DNA of 64,000 nucleotides, from assembly GCF_002944405.1 (NCBI RefSeq), contig NZ_CP024307.1, positions 2,190,501-2,254,500 of the forward strand, given 5' to 3'. The stretch's first letter is position 1. Every line of letters begins with the position of its first letter. The notes below the pieces were generated by a model. That model saw only the letters and a list, made by a program, of their open reading frames with translations, had not been told where the DNA came from and ran no database searches. Of this stretch, positions 1 to 7,908 are shown piece after piece. The translations under genes and the position numbers were made by a program. The DNA comes from Sinorhizobium fredii (GTDB lineage Bacteria > Pseudomonadota > Alphaproteobacteria > Rhizobiales > Rhizobiaceae).

Positions 1-66
1 CCGCATATTCATTTGCTCGGCGCCAGACTGGCCGATGCGAGAACCGGACGACAGGAAACCGCCATT

Positions 67-753
67 TTGGAAACCGTCATACCGCCCTCACCTCCTGTGC
101 TTTTGCCGATTTCCGGGAGTGCCGTCGGCTTTCCGGTGCGCCGCGTCTATTGCGTCGGCCGCAACTATGCGGCCCATGCGCGCGAGATGGGACATGACCC
201 CGAGCGCGAGCCGCCGTTCTTTTTCCAGAAGAATGCCGACAACCTGCTGCCGACCGGCCAGGATTTCCCCTATCCGCCGCTCTCCTCGGACGTGCACCAC
301 GAGGTGGAACTGGTCGTTGCCCTTCGCCACGGCGGTGCGGATATCCCGGTCGAAGAAGCGACCGCGCATGTCTACGGCTATGGCGTCGGCATCGATTTCA
401 CCCGCCGCGACCTGCAGGCCCAGGCGAAAGAGTCCGGCCGGCCCTGGACCGCGGCCAAGGCCTTCGAGCATTCCGCGCCGATTTCGGCAATCGCGCCGGC
501 GACGGCCGTCGGCCATCCGGCAAACGGCAATATCTGGCTGAAGGTCAATGGCGAGACGCGCCAGCAGGGCGACCTCGCCCAGATGATCTGGACGGTGCCG
601 GAGATCATCGCCGAACTCTCACGCCTCTTCACATTGGCACCCGGCGACATCATCATGACCGGAACGCCCGCCGGCGTGGGTGCCGTCGAGCGCGGCGACG
701 TCATCACCTGCGGCATCGACGGTATCGCGGCGCTCTCCGTCAAGGTCGTCTGA
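67..753 (+). CDS. Fumarylacetoacetate hydrolase family protein
   Basis: 228 aa, probable metal-dependent hydrolase or isomerase of the FAH fold acting on 2-oxo or 3-oxo acids from aromatic or sugar-acid breakdown. The FAH core is visible: VYCVGRNYAAHA near the N terminus, then a PPFFFQKNADNLLP segment, the acidic HHEVELVV metal-ligand segment, and the C-terminal IIMTGTPAGVG motif. A TTG start at 67 is preferred because AGGAAA lies about 10 bases upstream and the conserved fold begins soon after; the reading frame stays open upstream to at least 13. It is followed 53 bases later by a gamma-carbonic-anhydrase-like gene on the same strand. The exact substrate cannot be read from the sequence. 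Confidence 0.85.
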   Translation: METVIPPSPPVLLPISGSAVGFPVRRVYCVGRNYAAHAREMGHDPEREPPFFFQKNADNLLPTGQDFPYPPLSSDVHHEVELVVALRHGGADIPVEEATAHVYGYGVGIDFTRRDLQAQAKESGRPWTAAKAFEHSAPISAIAPATAVGHPANGNIWLKVNGETRQQGDLAQMIWTVPEIIAELSRLFTLAPGDIIMTGTPAGVGAVERGDVITCGIDGIAALSVKVV

Positions 754-806
754 CGCGCCGCGTGGAAGGCTGCCCGCGCCTTTCCGCTCAGCAGAAGGAA
801 CGCACC

Positions 807-1337
807 ATGCCACTTTATGCATTGGGACCGCTGCAGCCGAACACGCCGCCGCAAGGCAGCTACTGGATGGCGCCGGACGCCCATGTCATCGGCCAGGTGG
901 AGATCGGCGAAGACGTCGGCATCTGGTTCGGCGCGACCTTGCGCGGCGACAACGAGCCGATCCGCATCGGTGCACGCACCAACATCCAGGAGGCGGTGAT
1001 CGTCCATGTCGATCCGGGCTTCCCGGTGACGATCGGCGAAGGCTGCACCATCGGCCACAGAGCCATCGTTCACGGCTGCAGCATCGGTGACAACTCGCTG
1101 ATCGGCATGGGCGCCACCGTCCTGAACGGCGCCAGGATCGGCCGCAACTGCCTGGTCGGCGCCAATGCGCTGGTCACCGAAGGCAAAGAATTTCCAGACA
1201 ACTCATTGATCGTCGGCGCCCCGGCCAAGGTGATCCGGACGCTCGACGACGCGGCCGTGCAAGGCTTGAAGCGTTCGGCCGAACATTATGTAAAGAACTG
1301 GCAGCGCTACGCCGCACAGTTTACCCAGCTGGATTGA
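807..1337 (+). CDS. Gamma-carbonic anhydrase / LbH hexapeptide protein (YrdA/PaaY-like)
   Basis: 176 aa left-handed beta-helix protein. Hexapeptide repeats fill the middle (IGEDVGIWFGATLRGD, IGARTNIQEAVIVH, IGEGCTIGHRAIVHGC, IGDNSLIGMGATV). The three zinc-ligand histidines of gamma-class anhydrases are present, in IVHVD and GHRAIVHGC. Start at ATG 807 follows AGAAGGAA. Members hydrate CO2 or are catalytically weak zinc proteins; activity cannot be judged from sequence alone. It probably forms a two-gene unit with the upstream FAH-fold gene. Confidence 0.88.
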   Translation: MPLYALGPLQPNTPPQGSYWMAPDAHVIGQVEIGEDVGIWFGATLRGDNEPIRIGARTNIQEAVIVHVDPGFPVTIGEGCTIGHRAIVHGCSIGDNSLIGMGATVLNGARIGRNCLVGANALVTEGKEFPDNSLIVGAPAKVIRTLDDAAVQGLKRSAEHYVKNWQRYAAQFTQLD

Positions 1338-1410
1338 GCCTTCGACAGCATCGGTAGGCGCGGCTATCGCATTGCGCTATGCTCTGCCACCATTTTCAGA
1401 GGTCAGGGCG

Positions 1411-2064
1411 ATGAGGCGTGGAATTCTCGTCGGTGCCGCAATTGGTCTCTCCGTCCTCCTCGGCGGCGTCTATGTCTTGCGCCCAGCCGAGGTTTCGCCG
1501 GCTGCGATCCGCGCCTCGGTCGAGCAATCGCCTGACCTGCTGGACCGCGCCTGGAGTCTCCCGGTCGCCCTGAGCTATGGGCGGACACTGACGTGGCAGG
1601 CGAACGGCTCCTTCTGCGGCCCGGCGAGCGTCGCCAACCTCTTCCGCTCCATAGGCGAAGAGGAGACCACCGAAACCGAGGTGCTCGAGGGCACCGGCTG
1701 GTGCCGGCTCGGCTTCTGCTGGATGGGGCTGACGCTCGACGAGCTTGCCGAGGTGGCGGGCGCCCAGACGGATCGCAATGTCAGCGTGTTGCGGGACCTG
1801 ACGCCGGAGGAGTTTCGGCGGCATTTGCGGGCGAGCAACGATCCGGCCAAGCGCTATATCGTCAACTTTTCACGAGAGGCGATCTTCGGCGCCGGCGTCG
1901 GCCATCACTCGCCGATCGGCGGCTATCTCGAGGCGGAAGATTTGGTTTTCGTCCTGGACGTAAACGAGCGCTTCAAGCCCTGGCTCGTTTCGCGCGAAAA
2001 GCTCTATTCGGCGGTGAACACCTTGGACGGCGACCGCAAGCGCGGATTGTTGCTGATCGAATAG
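1411..2064 (+). CDS. Phytochelatin synthase-like cysteine protease, membrane-anchored
   Basis: 217 aa. Residues about 4–23 form a single hydrophobic segment (signal anchor or signal peptide). The rest matches the N-terminal catalytic domain of phytochelatin synthase, a papain-like fold: FCGPASVANLFRS carries Cys69, GVGHHSPIGGY carries His165, and FVLDVN carries Asp183, the Cys-His-Asp triad. The C-terminal sensor domain of plant enzymes is absent, as in cyanobacterial homologues, which mainly hydrolyse glutathione or its conjugates to gamma-Glu-Cys. The N-terminal segment suggests a periplasmic site. It converges on zur, 10 bases away, so it sits beside a zinc locus. Start at ATG 1411 has an AGAGGTCAG site upstream. 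Confidence 0.82.
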   Translation: MRRGILVGAAIGLSVLLGGVYVLRPAEVSPAAIRASVEQSPDLLDRAWSLPVALSYGRTLTWQANGSFCGPASVANLFRSIGEEETTETEVLEGTGWCRLGFCWMGLTLDELAEVAGAQTDRNVSVLRDLTPEEFRRHLRASNDPAKRYIVNFSREAIFGAGVGHHSPIGGYLEAEDLVFVLDVNERFKPWLVSREKLYSAVNTLDGDRKRGLLLIE

Positions 2065-2074
2065 ATGGACGGCT

Positions 2075-2470
2075 TCAGGCGCAGCTCTTGCAGTGCCCGC
2101 GGATTTCGATCGTGGTCTTCTCGGTCTTGAAGCTCTGGGCGCGAACGAGCGTCGACAGCCGCTGTTCGATCGCCTCGTCGTGGAACTCGGTCACCTGCCC
2201 GCAGCCCTCGCAGATCGTGAAGGCAGTCACGCCGTGGTCATGCTCGTGCTCATGCGGGCACGTGCAGGCCACGAAGGCGTTGAGGCTTTCCAGCCGGTGG
2301 ACGAGGCCGTATTCCAGCAGCTTGTCGAGGGCGCGATAGACCTGGAGCGGCGCCCGGAAGCCGTGGTCCCTGAGCTTGTCGAGGATCGTGTAGGCGCTCA
2401 TCGGTCCGTCCGAATGAGAGAGCGCGCCCATCACCAGCGACTGGTTTTTCGTCAATTGGGGCGTACCCAT
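2075..2470 (-). CDS. zur: Zinc uptake regulator Zur (Fur family)
   Basis: 131 aa Fur-family repressor. An N-terminal winged helix (about 5–70) is followed by the dimerisation domain with CTCPHEHEHDHG and ICEGCGQVTEFHD, and a C-terminal CKSC; these Cys pairs and the His cluster are the structural and sensory zinc sites of Zur. The context fixes the assignment: it is the last gene of znuC-znuB-zur. Its ATG overlaps the znuB stop by one base (TGATG), with GGAGGACATTG upstream, so translation is coupled. A TTG at 2473 is an alternative start. It probably represses znuA and its own operon through the palindromes at 4236–4273. Confidence 0.93.
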   Translation of the reverse strand: MGTPQLTKNQSLVMGALSHSDGPMSAYTILDKLRDHGFRAPLQVYRALDKLLEYGLVHRLESLNAFVACTCPHEHEHDHGVTAFTICEGCGQVTEFHDEAIEQRLSTLVRAQSFKTEKTTIEIRGHCKSCA

Positions 2471-3291
2471 CAATGTCCTCCCTGCGAAGAATGCGACGCG
2501 CGCCCTGGTCGGCCGACCGGCAGCAGACTGAGCACGAAAAGCGCCAGCGCGGCAACCACGATCGATGGTCCGGAGGGTGTATCCCAGTGCAGCGAGCCAA
2601 AAAGCCCGCCGGCGACGGCGAGAGCGCCGATCAGCGAGGCGAGGACCGCCATCACCTCCGGCGAGGTGGCGAAGCGGCGCGCGGTCGCCGCCGGGATGAT
2701 CAGCAGCGAGGTGATGAGGAGAATGCCGACGATCTTCATGGCAATGGCGATCACCAGCGCCATCAGCAGCATGAAGACGAGCCGCGCCCGTCCCGGCTTC
2801 AGTCCCTCGGCCTCTGCAAGCTCCGGATTGACCGTCGAGGCGAGCAAGGGCCGCCAGAGATAGACGAGCGCCAGGATCACCAGGATGCCGCCGCCCCAGA
2901 TAATGTCGATATCGGCCTCCGAAACGGCGAGGATATCGCCGAAGAGGAAGCCGACGAGGTCGATGCGGACCCAGGTCATGAAGGCGACGATGACCAAGCC
3001 GATCGACAGCGCCGAATGCGACAGGATGCCGAGCAGCGCATCCGTCGACAGGGCGCCGCGCCTCTGCAGAAAGAGAAGCAGCAGGGAAACGGCCGAGGCG
3101 ACGATGAAGACGCTGATCATCAGATTGAGGTCGAGAAGCAGCGATAGCGCCACTCCAAGCAGCGCCGAATGGGCCATCGTGTCGCCGAAATAGGCCATGC
3201 GCCGCCAGATGACAAAGCAGCCGAGCGGTCCCGCGACCATGGCGATGCCGATGCCGGCGAGCAGCGCCCGGATGAAGAAATCGTCAAGCAT
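2470..3291 (-). CDS. znuB: Zinc ABC transporter permease ZnuB
   Basis: 273 aa inner-membrane permease of the ZnuABC high-affinity zinc importer (ABC-3 family), with about seven to eight hydrophobic segments (for example LLAGIGIAMVAGPLGCF and VSLLLLFL). The GDTMAHSALLGVALSLLL stretch and the EAEGLKPGRARLVFMLLMAL coupling region are typical of the family. The frame is open further upstream, but the start at 3291 (MLDDFF) is preferred: it overlaps the end of znuC by 8 bases (ATGCTTGA), a coupled junction. Confidence 0.93.
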   Translation of the reverse strand: MLDDFFIRALLAGIGIAMVAGPLGCFVIWRRMAYFGDTMAHSALLGVALSLLLDLNLMISVFIVASAVSLLLLFLQRRGALSTDALLGILSHSALSIGLVIVAFMTWVRIDLVGFLFGDILAVSEADIDIIWGGGILVILALVYLWRPLLASTVNPELAEAEGLKPGRARLVFMLLMALVIAIAMKIVGILLITSLLIIPAATARRFATSPEVMAVLASLIGALAVAGGLFGSLHWDTPSGPSIVVAALALFVLSLLPVGRPGRASHSSQGGH

Positions 3292-4213
3292 CGCGCTTCT
3301 CCGCGGCGTCAAAGCCGTGCAGCCGTGTGTGATGGCCGCAGCCGCAGTCCGGCTCGTGGTCGTGGACGTTTTCGGCCTCGTCATGGTGATGATGGCCATC
3401 GCCGGGGAAGCAGCTCTCGGTGATGCTGCCGTCGGCGTGCAGCACCCGCCCGTCCGGCAGATGCGTGTGGTCGTGATGATGGCTGTAGACGGCCAGTGCC
3501 CCGGCGGCCCTGCGCCCGAAGAGCTTCAGATATTCCGGGCTTTGGCTGACGGCCCGCGGCGTTCCGCGGCAGCAGACATGGCCATTCAGGCAAACGACAG
3601 TATCGGTCTCCGCCATGACGATGTGCAGATCATGCGAGATCAGCAGGATGCCGCAGCCGGTGCGGTTGCGGATCTGCTTGATCAATTCGTAAAGCGCGAT
3701 CTCGCCGGAAAAGTCGACGCCCTGCACCGGCTCGTCGAGAACGAGAAGATCCGGCTTGCGGGCGATGGCGCGCGCCAGCAGCGCCCGCTGGAATTCGCCC
3801 CCCGAAAGATGCTGCACCTCGGCCTTGGCCATATGCAGCATGCCCGTTGAGGCCAGCGCCTCCTCGATCTCCCTGCCCTTCAATGGACCGGTCAGTGTCA
3901 TCAACCGCTCGACCGTCAGCGGCAGAGTCCAATCGACGGCTAGCTTTTGCGGTACGTAGCCGACCTTGAGACCGGCAAGCCGCGCGACATTCCCTTCGTC
4001 GGGCCTCAGCACGCCGATGGCGGTCTTCGCGGTCGTCGATTTCCCCGATCCGTTCGGACCGATGAGCGTGACGATCTCGCCGCGGCTGATCGAGAATTCG
4101 ACGCCGCGCACCAGCCAGCGCCCATTGCGGCGTACGCCCGCATTGGTAAGGCTGACAAGCGGCGCAATGTCTGGCGATCGGAAATTCAGCATCGAAAAAT
4201 TCCGTCTTTTCAC
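3284..4213 (-). CDS. znuC: Zinc ABC transporter ATP-binding protein ZnuC
   Basis: 309 aa cytoplasmic ATPase of the zinc importer. Walker A is GPNGSGKST, the signature is LSGGEFQRALLARA, Walker B is LLVLDEP, and the switch histidine is in ISHDLH. After the ABC domain (about 20–240) there is a His-rich tail (YSHHHDHTH, GHHHHDEAE, CGCGHHTRLH), common in alphaproteobacterial ZnuC and likely to bind zinc. GTG at 4213 has AGAGGCAACC upstream; ATG at 4192 is an alternative. First gene of znuC-znuB-zur, divergent from znuA across a 136-base operator region. Confidence 0.93.
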   Translation of the reverse strand: MKRRNFSMLNFRSPDIAPLVSLTNAGVRRNGRWLVRGVEFSISRGEIVTLIGPNGSGKSTTAKTAIGVLRPDEGNVARLAGLKVGYVPQKLAVDWTLPLTVERLMTLTGPLKGREIEEALASTGMLHMAKAEVQHLSGGEFQRALLARAIARKPDLLVLDEPVQGVDFSGEIALYELIKQIRNRTGCGILLISHDLHIVMAETDTVVCLNGHVCCRGTPRAVSQSPEYLKLFGRRAAGALAVYSHHHDHTHLPDGRVLHADGSITESCFPGDGHHHHDEAENVHDHEPDCGCGHHTRLHGFDAAEKRDA

Positions 4214-4235
4214 GGTTGCCTCTGGCTATCGCACA

Positions 4236-4250
4236 CGTTATAGCATAACG
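4236..4250. promoter_or_regulatory. Palindrome 1 of the znu intergenic region (candidate Zur box)
   Basis: Arms CGTTAT and ATAACG separated by AGC form a perfect 6+3+6 inverted repeat in the znuC–znuA divergent spacer, 23 bases before the znuC GTG. Its centre is 22 bp (about two helical turns) from that of the second palindrome. AT-rich palindromes of this kind are typical Zur operators; assignment to Zur is inferred from position. Confidence 0.6.
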
Positions 4251-4256
4251 CAATGG

Positions 4257-4273
4257 ATGTAATAACATTACAT
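4257..4273. promoter_or_regulatory. Palindrome 2 of the znu intergenic region (candidate Zur box)
   Basis: ATGTAAT-AAC-ATTACAT is a perfect 7+3+7 inverted repeat, 76 bases upstream of the znuA ATG and central in the divergent spacer. Its inner GTAAT/ATTAC halves resemble known alphaproteobacterial Zur sites. Together with palindrome 1 it could repress both directions when zinc is sufficient. Confidence 0.68.
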
Positions 4274-4349
4274 GGCGATGTCGCGCAGTCTTGGAAGCGC
4301 GGATTCGCCGGTGCGATTTTAACTTTGAACTGCAAGCTCGGAGAATCCG

Positions 4350-5372
4350 ATGAAATCGACGCCTGCCCTCCTCCTGCTCTCCAACCTACTTCTGTCGTCG
4401 CCCGCCTGGGCGGAAGCTCCCAACGTGGTGGTCTCGATCAAGCCGATCCACTCTCTCGTCGCCTCGATCATGCAGGGCGTAGGCGAGCCGTCGTTGATCG
4501 TCGAAGGCGCAGCCTCGCCCCATACCTACAATATGAAGCCTTCGAACGCCGCAGCACTGCAGGCGGCAAATCTGGTGTTCTGGGTCGGCCCCGGGCTCGA
4601 AATCTTCCTTGAAAAGCCGCTCGAAGCCCTCGGTGGCGGCGCAAAAGTGGTCGAACTCAGCGAGGCGCCCGGCATCGAGAAGCTCAAGTTTCGCGAGGGC
4701 GGCGCCTTCGAACCGCACGACGATGGCGACGAGCATGGCGAGGAAGGGCACGGGCACGGCGCCGAGGAAGCCAGCCATGAGGGGCACGATGCCGACGCTC
4801 ATGGCGCCGCAGCGCAGGAAGCCGAGCACCATCACGGTCACGGCGAAGGCGAATTCGACATGCATCTGTGGCTCGACCCGATGAATGCCAAGGCCATGGC
4901 CGCCGAGATCGAGAAGACGATCGCCGACACCGATCCCGCCAATGCCGCGGCCTATAAGGCCAATCTGGAAAAACTGAACCAGAGGCTCGATGGCCTGGAT
5001 AAGAGCCTCGCCGAGACGGTTGCGCCGATCAAGGACAAGCCCTTCATCGTTTTCCATGATGCCTATCAATATTTTGAGCACCGCTACAAAGTGCGCGTCG
5101 CAGGCTCGATCACCGTCAGCCCGGAGGTATTACCGGGCGCGGAGCGGCTTTCCGAGATCCACGCCAAGATCGAGGATCTCGGAGCCACCTGTGTCTTTGC
5201 CGAACCGCAATTCGAGCCGAAGCTGGTCAATGTCGTCCTAGAGGGCACGCCGGCCAAGTCCGGCACGCTCGACCCGGAGGCGGCCACTCTTGAGGCAGGC
5301 CCGGATCTTTACTTCCAGCTGATGGAGAATGTCGGAACGTCGCTCAAAGACTGCCTTTCTTCGGCCAGCTGA
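4350..5372 (+). CDS. znuA: Zinc ABC transporter substrate-binding protein ZnuA
   Basis: 340 aa periplasmic zinc-binding protein (cluster A-I). Signal peptide about 1–21 ends at AWA-E. The family zinc ligands are visible in SPHTYNMKPS (His58), FDMHLWLDP (His172) and IVFHDAYQYF. A His/Asp/Glu-rich loop at about 122–165 (EHGEEGHGHG, AEHHHGHGEGE) is the mark of ZnuA as opposed to manganese binders. Start at ATG 4350 follows GGAGAATCCG. It is transcribed divergently from znuC-znuB-zur and should be induced in zinc limitation. Confidence 0.95.
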   Translation: MKSTPALLLLSNLLLSSPAWAEAPNVVVSIKPIHSLVASIMQGVGEPSLIVEGAASPHTYNMKPSNAAALQAANLVFWVGPGLEIFLEKPLEALGGGAKVVELSEAPGIEKLKFREGGAFEPHDDGDEHGEEGHGHGAEEASHEGHDADAHGAAAQEAEHHHGHGEGEFDMHLWLDPMNAKAMAAEIEKTIADTDPANAAAYKANLEKLNQRLDGLDKSLAETVAPIKDKPFIVFHDAYQYFEHRYKVRVAGSITVSPEVLPGAERLSEIHAKIEDLGATCVFAEPQFEPKLVNVVLEGTPAKSGTLDPEAATLEAGPDLYFQLMENVGTSLKDCLSSAS

Positions 5373-5470
5373 CGTCGCCCTCCCGCGGTAGCGAGGGCGG
5401 GTTCGCAGGAGCCCGCCTTCTTCATGGCGCCGTCGAGCGCCGAATTCCTCTCGCCCCTCGCATTCACATA

Positions 5471-5842
5471 CTAATGGGCCGAGGCCAAGCCGACGATGAC
5501 ACCCGTAGCAAGGCTGATCAGCAGGAAGTCGTTGTCGACGCGCACCCATTGCTGGCCGCGCGGTGGAGTCCGCAGCCGATAGCGCCGGTAATCCCGGACA
5601 TAGTCCATATGCCGCCGCTCGGACGGGCTCAGCCTATGGCCGCGCGCCCAACGGTATTTCTTGATGATGACGCGTTTTTCGATGGTCTTTTCGACGCGCT
5701 TATCGACATGGCGATCGACCGGCCGGTAGCGATAGCGATCATGCGCCTGTGCAAGCTCGAACGAGGCGCCGGCCGACTGAGCGAACGCCATCGGCGTGGC
5801 GAGGAATGAACTGGCGACAAGCGCGATCAAGAGGCGTTTCAT
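5471..5842 (-). CDS. RcnB-like periplasmic protein
   Basis: 123 aa secreted protein. Residues 1–21 are a signal peptide (MKRLLIALVA..AFAQ). A basic, Arg/Lys/Tyr-rich linker (about 35–90) leads to LRTPPRGQQWVRVDNDFLLISLATGVI, the conserved core of the RcnB family (periplasmic proteins affecting nickel/cobalt homeostasis in E. coli). Start at 5842 has AAAGGAAACCC upstream; longer frames to the left of that start lack such a site. It follows znuA convergently, and its upstream region holds a palindrome made of the same 7-mers as the znu operator. RcnB family membership is probable, metal specificity unknown. Confidence 0.78.
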   Translation of the reverse strand: MKRLLIALVASSFLATPMAFAQSAGASFELAQAHDRYRYRPVDRHVDKRVEKTIEKRVIIKKYRWARGHRLSPSERRHMDYVRDYRRYRLRTPPRGQQWVRVDNDFLLISLATGVIVGLASAH

Positions 5843-5909
5843 AGGGTTTCCTTTCTTTGTCTGCCCCTGGAAACTAGTTCCCGCCTCCTGAACCGAATAT
5901 GAAGTCGAG

Positions 5910-5925
5910 ATTACATTTATGTAAT
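5910..5925. promoter_or_regulatory. Palindrome upstream of the RcnB-like gene
   Basis: ATTACAT-TT-ATGTAAT, a perfect 7+2+7 inverted repeat, lies 68 bases upstream of the start at 5842. Its half-sites are the same 7-mers as in the znu palindrome at 4257–4273, in the opposite order. Zur control of the RcnB-like gene is a possibility, not shown. Confidence 0.5.
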
Positions 5926-5964
5926 GATAATCGATGCTTATAAGTACTTTCTTACAAACAAATA

Positions 5965-7593
5965 TCAGATCATAGAACCAAGCGCCTGATAGCGGAACCG
6001 GTCGAAATCCGCCGGCATGCCGCTGCCGGACGTGTCGAAGGCGAACATGCCGGCAAAGGCGCCGGTGAAAGAGCCGTGCTCGCCGCGGCCGCCCTCGTCC
6101 GAGACGACGCTCGCATCCAGCACAGGGCCGATGGAGGCCCAATCCTCCTCAGCGGTGGTCCGCCAGAAGAATTGGAGTTCGTTTTCCCTCACCTCCATTG
6201 CCAGGTGAACCGCGCCGTCCGGCACCGTCACGCCGCTACCGGCCGGATACTGCAGACGCCCATGCGGAAAATCGCCCGGGCATGAGAGGATGGTGACCAC
6301 ACGGCCGAGCGTCTCGTGCCAGGTGACGCCGAGCGCGTGGAACTTGTGGCGGTTATAATAGTGCGTCAGGCCGGCGACCTGCTGGTAGGTATGGGGTGCA
6401 AAGTCGACGACAGTCTCGGCTCGGAACGAATGATGCTCCTGGCGCCTCGCCACGAGCGCCTGCTCGAACCAACTGCCGATGCTTTCGCGGCCGAACAGGC
6501 GCAAATGCCCTTCGCGCCTTTCCAGCGAGAAGATTCGCTCCGGCAGCGGCGTGCGCAGCCATTGAAACTCCGGCGCAAGGATCGTCTCGTCGAAATCCGT
6601 CTCGATGACGGCGGGCTGCGAAAGAACGCTCGTCTCGGCCGGAGCCGGGACGCTCAGCTCCGGCACGATGCCGCTTTCCAGATAGAGCCAACCGTCTTCC
6701 CGCCAGACGCACTTCTGCAGGGCCGTCTCGCGACCGAGGGTGCAGCGGCGCTGCGGCGGCAGCGGCCGGCCGCAAAGGTGGGTGTGATAGGCCTGCCCAT
6801 CCGGCGTCTCGACATACTGACCGTGGCCGGCCCGCTGCAGCGGCGCTTCCGGATGATCCTTCGAGGTTATGAGATGGACCTGCGGGTGCACCTCGTACGG
6901 CCCGTCGATCGTCCGCGAGCGCGCCATGGTCACCGCATGGTCGTAGCCCGTCCCCCCTTCCGCCGTGGTCAGGTAATACCATCCGTCGCGCTTGAAGAGA
7001 TGCGGCCCCTCGACGAGACCGAGCGGACTGCCGGCGAAGATGTTTTTGACGGGACCGACGAGCTTGCGCGTCCGCTCGTCCCATTCCTGCAGCAAGATTC
7101 CGTCGAAAGCCGGATGCTTCGGCGCACCGCCAAAACTCTCCGTGCGATGGTTCCACTGCATGTTCAGGAACCACTTGCGGCCGTCGTCATCATGGAAGAG
7201 CGACGGATCGAATCCCGAGGAATTGACATAGACGGGATCCGACCAGGTCGCCTCCACCGCTTCCGCGGTGACGATGTAGTTGTGCGCATCCTTGAAGTTG
7301 CCGTCGAAGCGCTTCACGTCCGTATAGACCAGCCAGAACAGCCCGTCGCAATAGGAAAGGCACGGGGCCCATATGCCGCAGCTGTCGGGATTGCCGCGCA
7401 TGTCGAGCTGACTAGCCCGCTCCAGCGGTCGGCGGACGAGACGCCAGTTCACGAGGTCGCGCGAGTGGTGGATCTGCACGCCCGGGAACCACTCGAAGGT
7501 GGACGTCGCGATGTAATAGTCGTCGCCAACTCGGCAGATCGAGGGGTCGGGATTGAAGCCCGGCAGGATCGGATTGCGGATCATCGCGGTCAT
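5965..7593 (-). CDS. Glycoside hydrolase family 43 (beta-xylosidase / arabinofuranosidase-like)
   Basis: 542 aa. An N-terminal five-bladed beta-propeller (about 8–310) carries the three GH43 acids: Asp16 in GFNPDPSI (base), Asp129 in SSGFDPSLF (pKa modulator) and Glu195 in LVEGPHLF (acid). A C-terminal beta-sandwich (about 330–540), ending with FDRFRYQALG, is the accessory domain of GH43 beta-xylosidases such as XynB. No signal peptide is seen, so it probably works in the cytosol on imported xylo- or arabino-oligosaccharides. ATG at 7593 is preferred over an upstream frame start because GGAGGAG lies about 6 bases before it. No sugar transporter is adjacent on this strand; the neighbouring TRAP genes are divergent. 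Confidence 0.86.
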   Translation of the reverse strand: MTAMIRNPILPGFNPDPSICRVGDDYYIATSTFEWFPGVQIHHSRDLVNWRLVRRPLERASQLDMRGNPDSCGIWAPCLSYCDGLFWLVYTDVKRFDGNFKDAHNYIVTAEAVEATWSDPVYVNSSGFDPSLFHDDDGRKWFLNMQWNHRTESFGGAPKHPAFDGILLQEWDERTRKLVGPVKNIFAGSPLGLVEGPHLFKRDGWYYLTTAEGGTGYDHAVTMARSRTIDGPYEVHPQVHLITSKDHPEAPLQRAGHGQYVETPDGQAYHTHLCGRPLPPQRRCTLGRETALQKCVWREDGWLYLESGIVPELSVPAPAETSVLSQPAVIETDFDETILAPEFQWLRTPLPERIFSLERREGHLRLFGRESIGSWFEQALVARRQEHHSFRAETVVDFAPHTYQQVAGLTHYYNRHKFHALGVTWHETLGRVVTILSCPGDFPHGRLQYPAGSGVTVPDGAVHLAMEVRENELQFFWRTTAEEDWASIGPVLDASVVSDEGGRGEHGSFTGAFAGMFAFDTSGSGMPADFDRFRYQALGSMI

Positions 7594-7908
7594 GTCTTGC
7601 TCCTCCATCTTTGCGCAGCATCCAGCCCCAAACTCGGCGCCGTTTCAAGGCCTTTCCTGTCCATCCAGCGCATGCGCGGAGGGTGACCGAATCGCCTCCA
7701 CGAGGGGAACCGCACGCCAATACAGGGCGGTATATCGGGCCTAGCGCCGGAGCTTGAGGCACTCCGAGGGCCTCCCCATGATACTTTCGTACATCCGCCG
7801 GCCACGAAATGGAAAAATGGCCGCCCAGACTTGAAAGCAAGCTTGAAATCGGCACTGTGACTGTGCTTGGCAGAACACCAAAAACCAGCCAATGCGGGGA
7901 GGTATTCA
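7594..7908. other. Intergenic region between GH43 gene and TRAP permease genes
   Basis: 315 bases separating two divergent transcripts. It must hold both promoters. No gene, clear operator palindrome or RNA motif could be recognised. GGGGAGG at 7896–7902 is the ribosome-binding site of the downstream TRAP gene. Confidence 0.5.

Noticed and set aside
6316..7686. 456-codon plus-strand frame opposite the GH43 gene
   Set aside because: Antisense to a gene with all three GH43 catalytic acids; no recognisable protein features.
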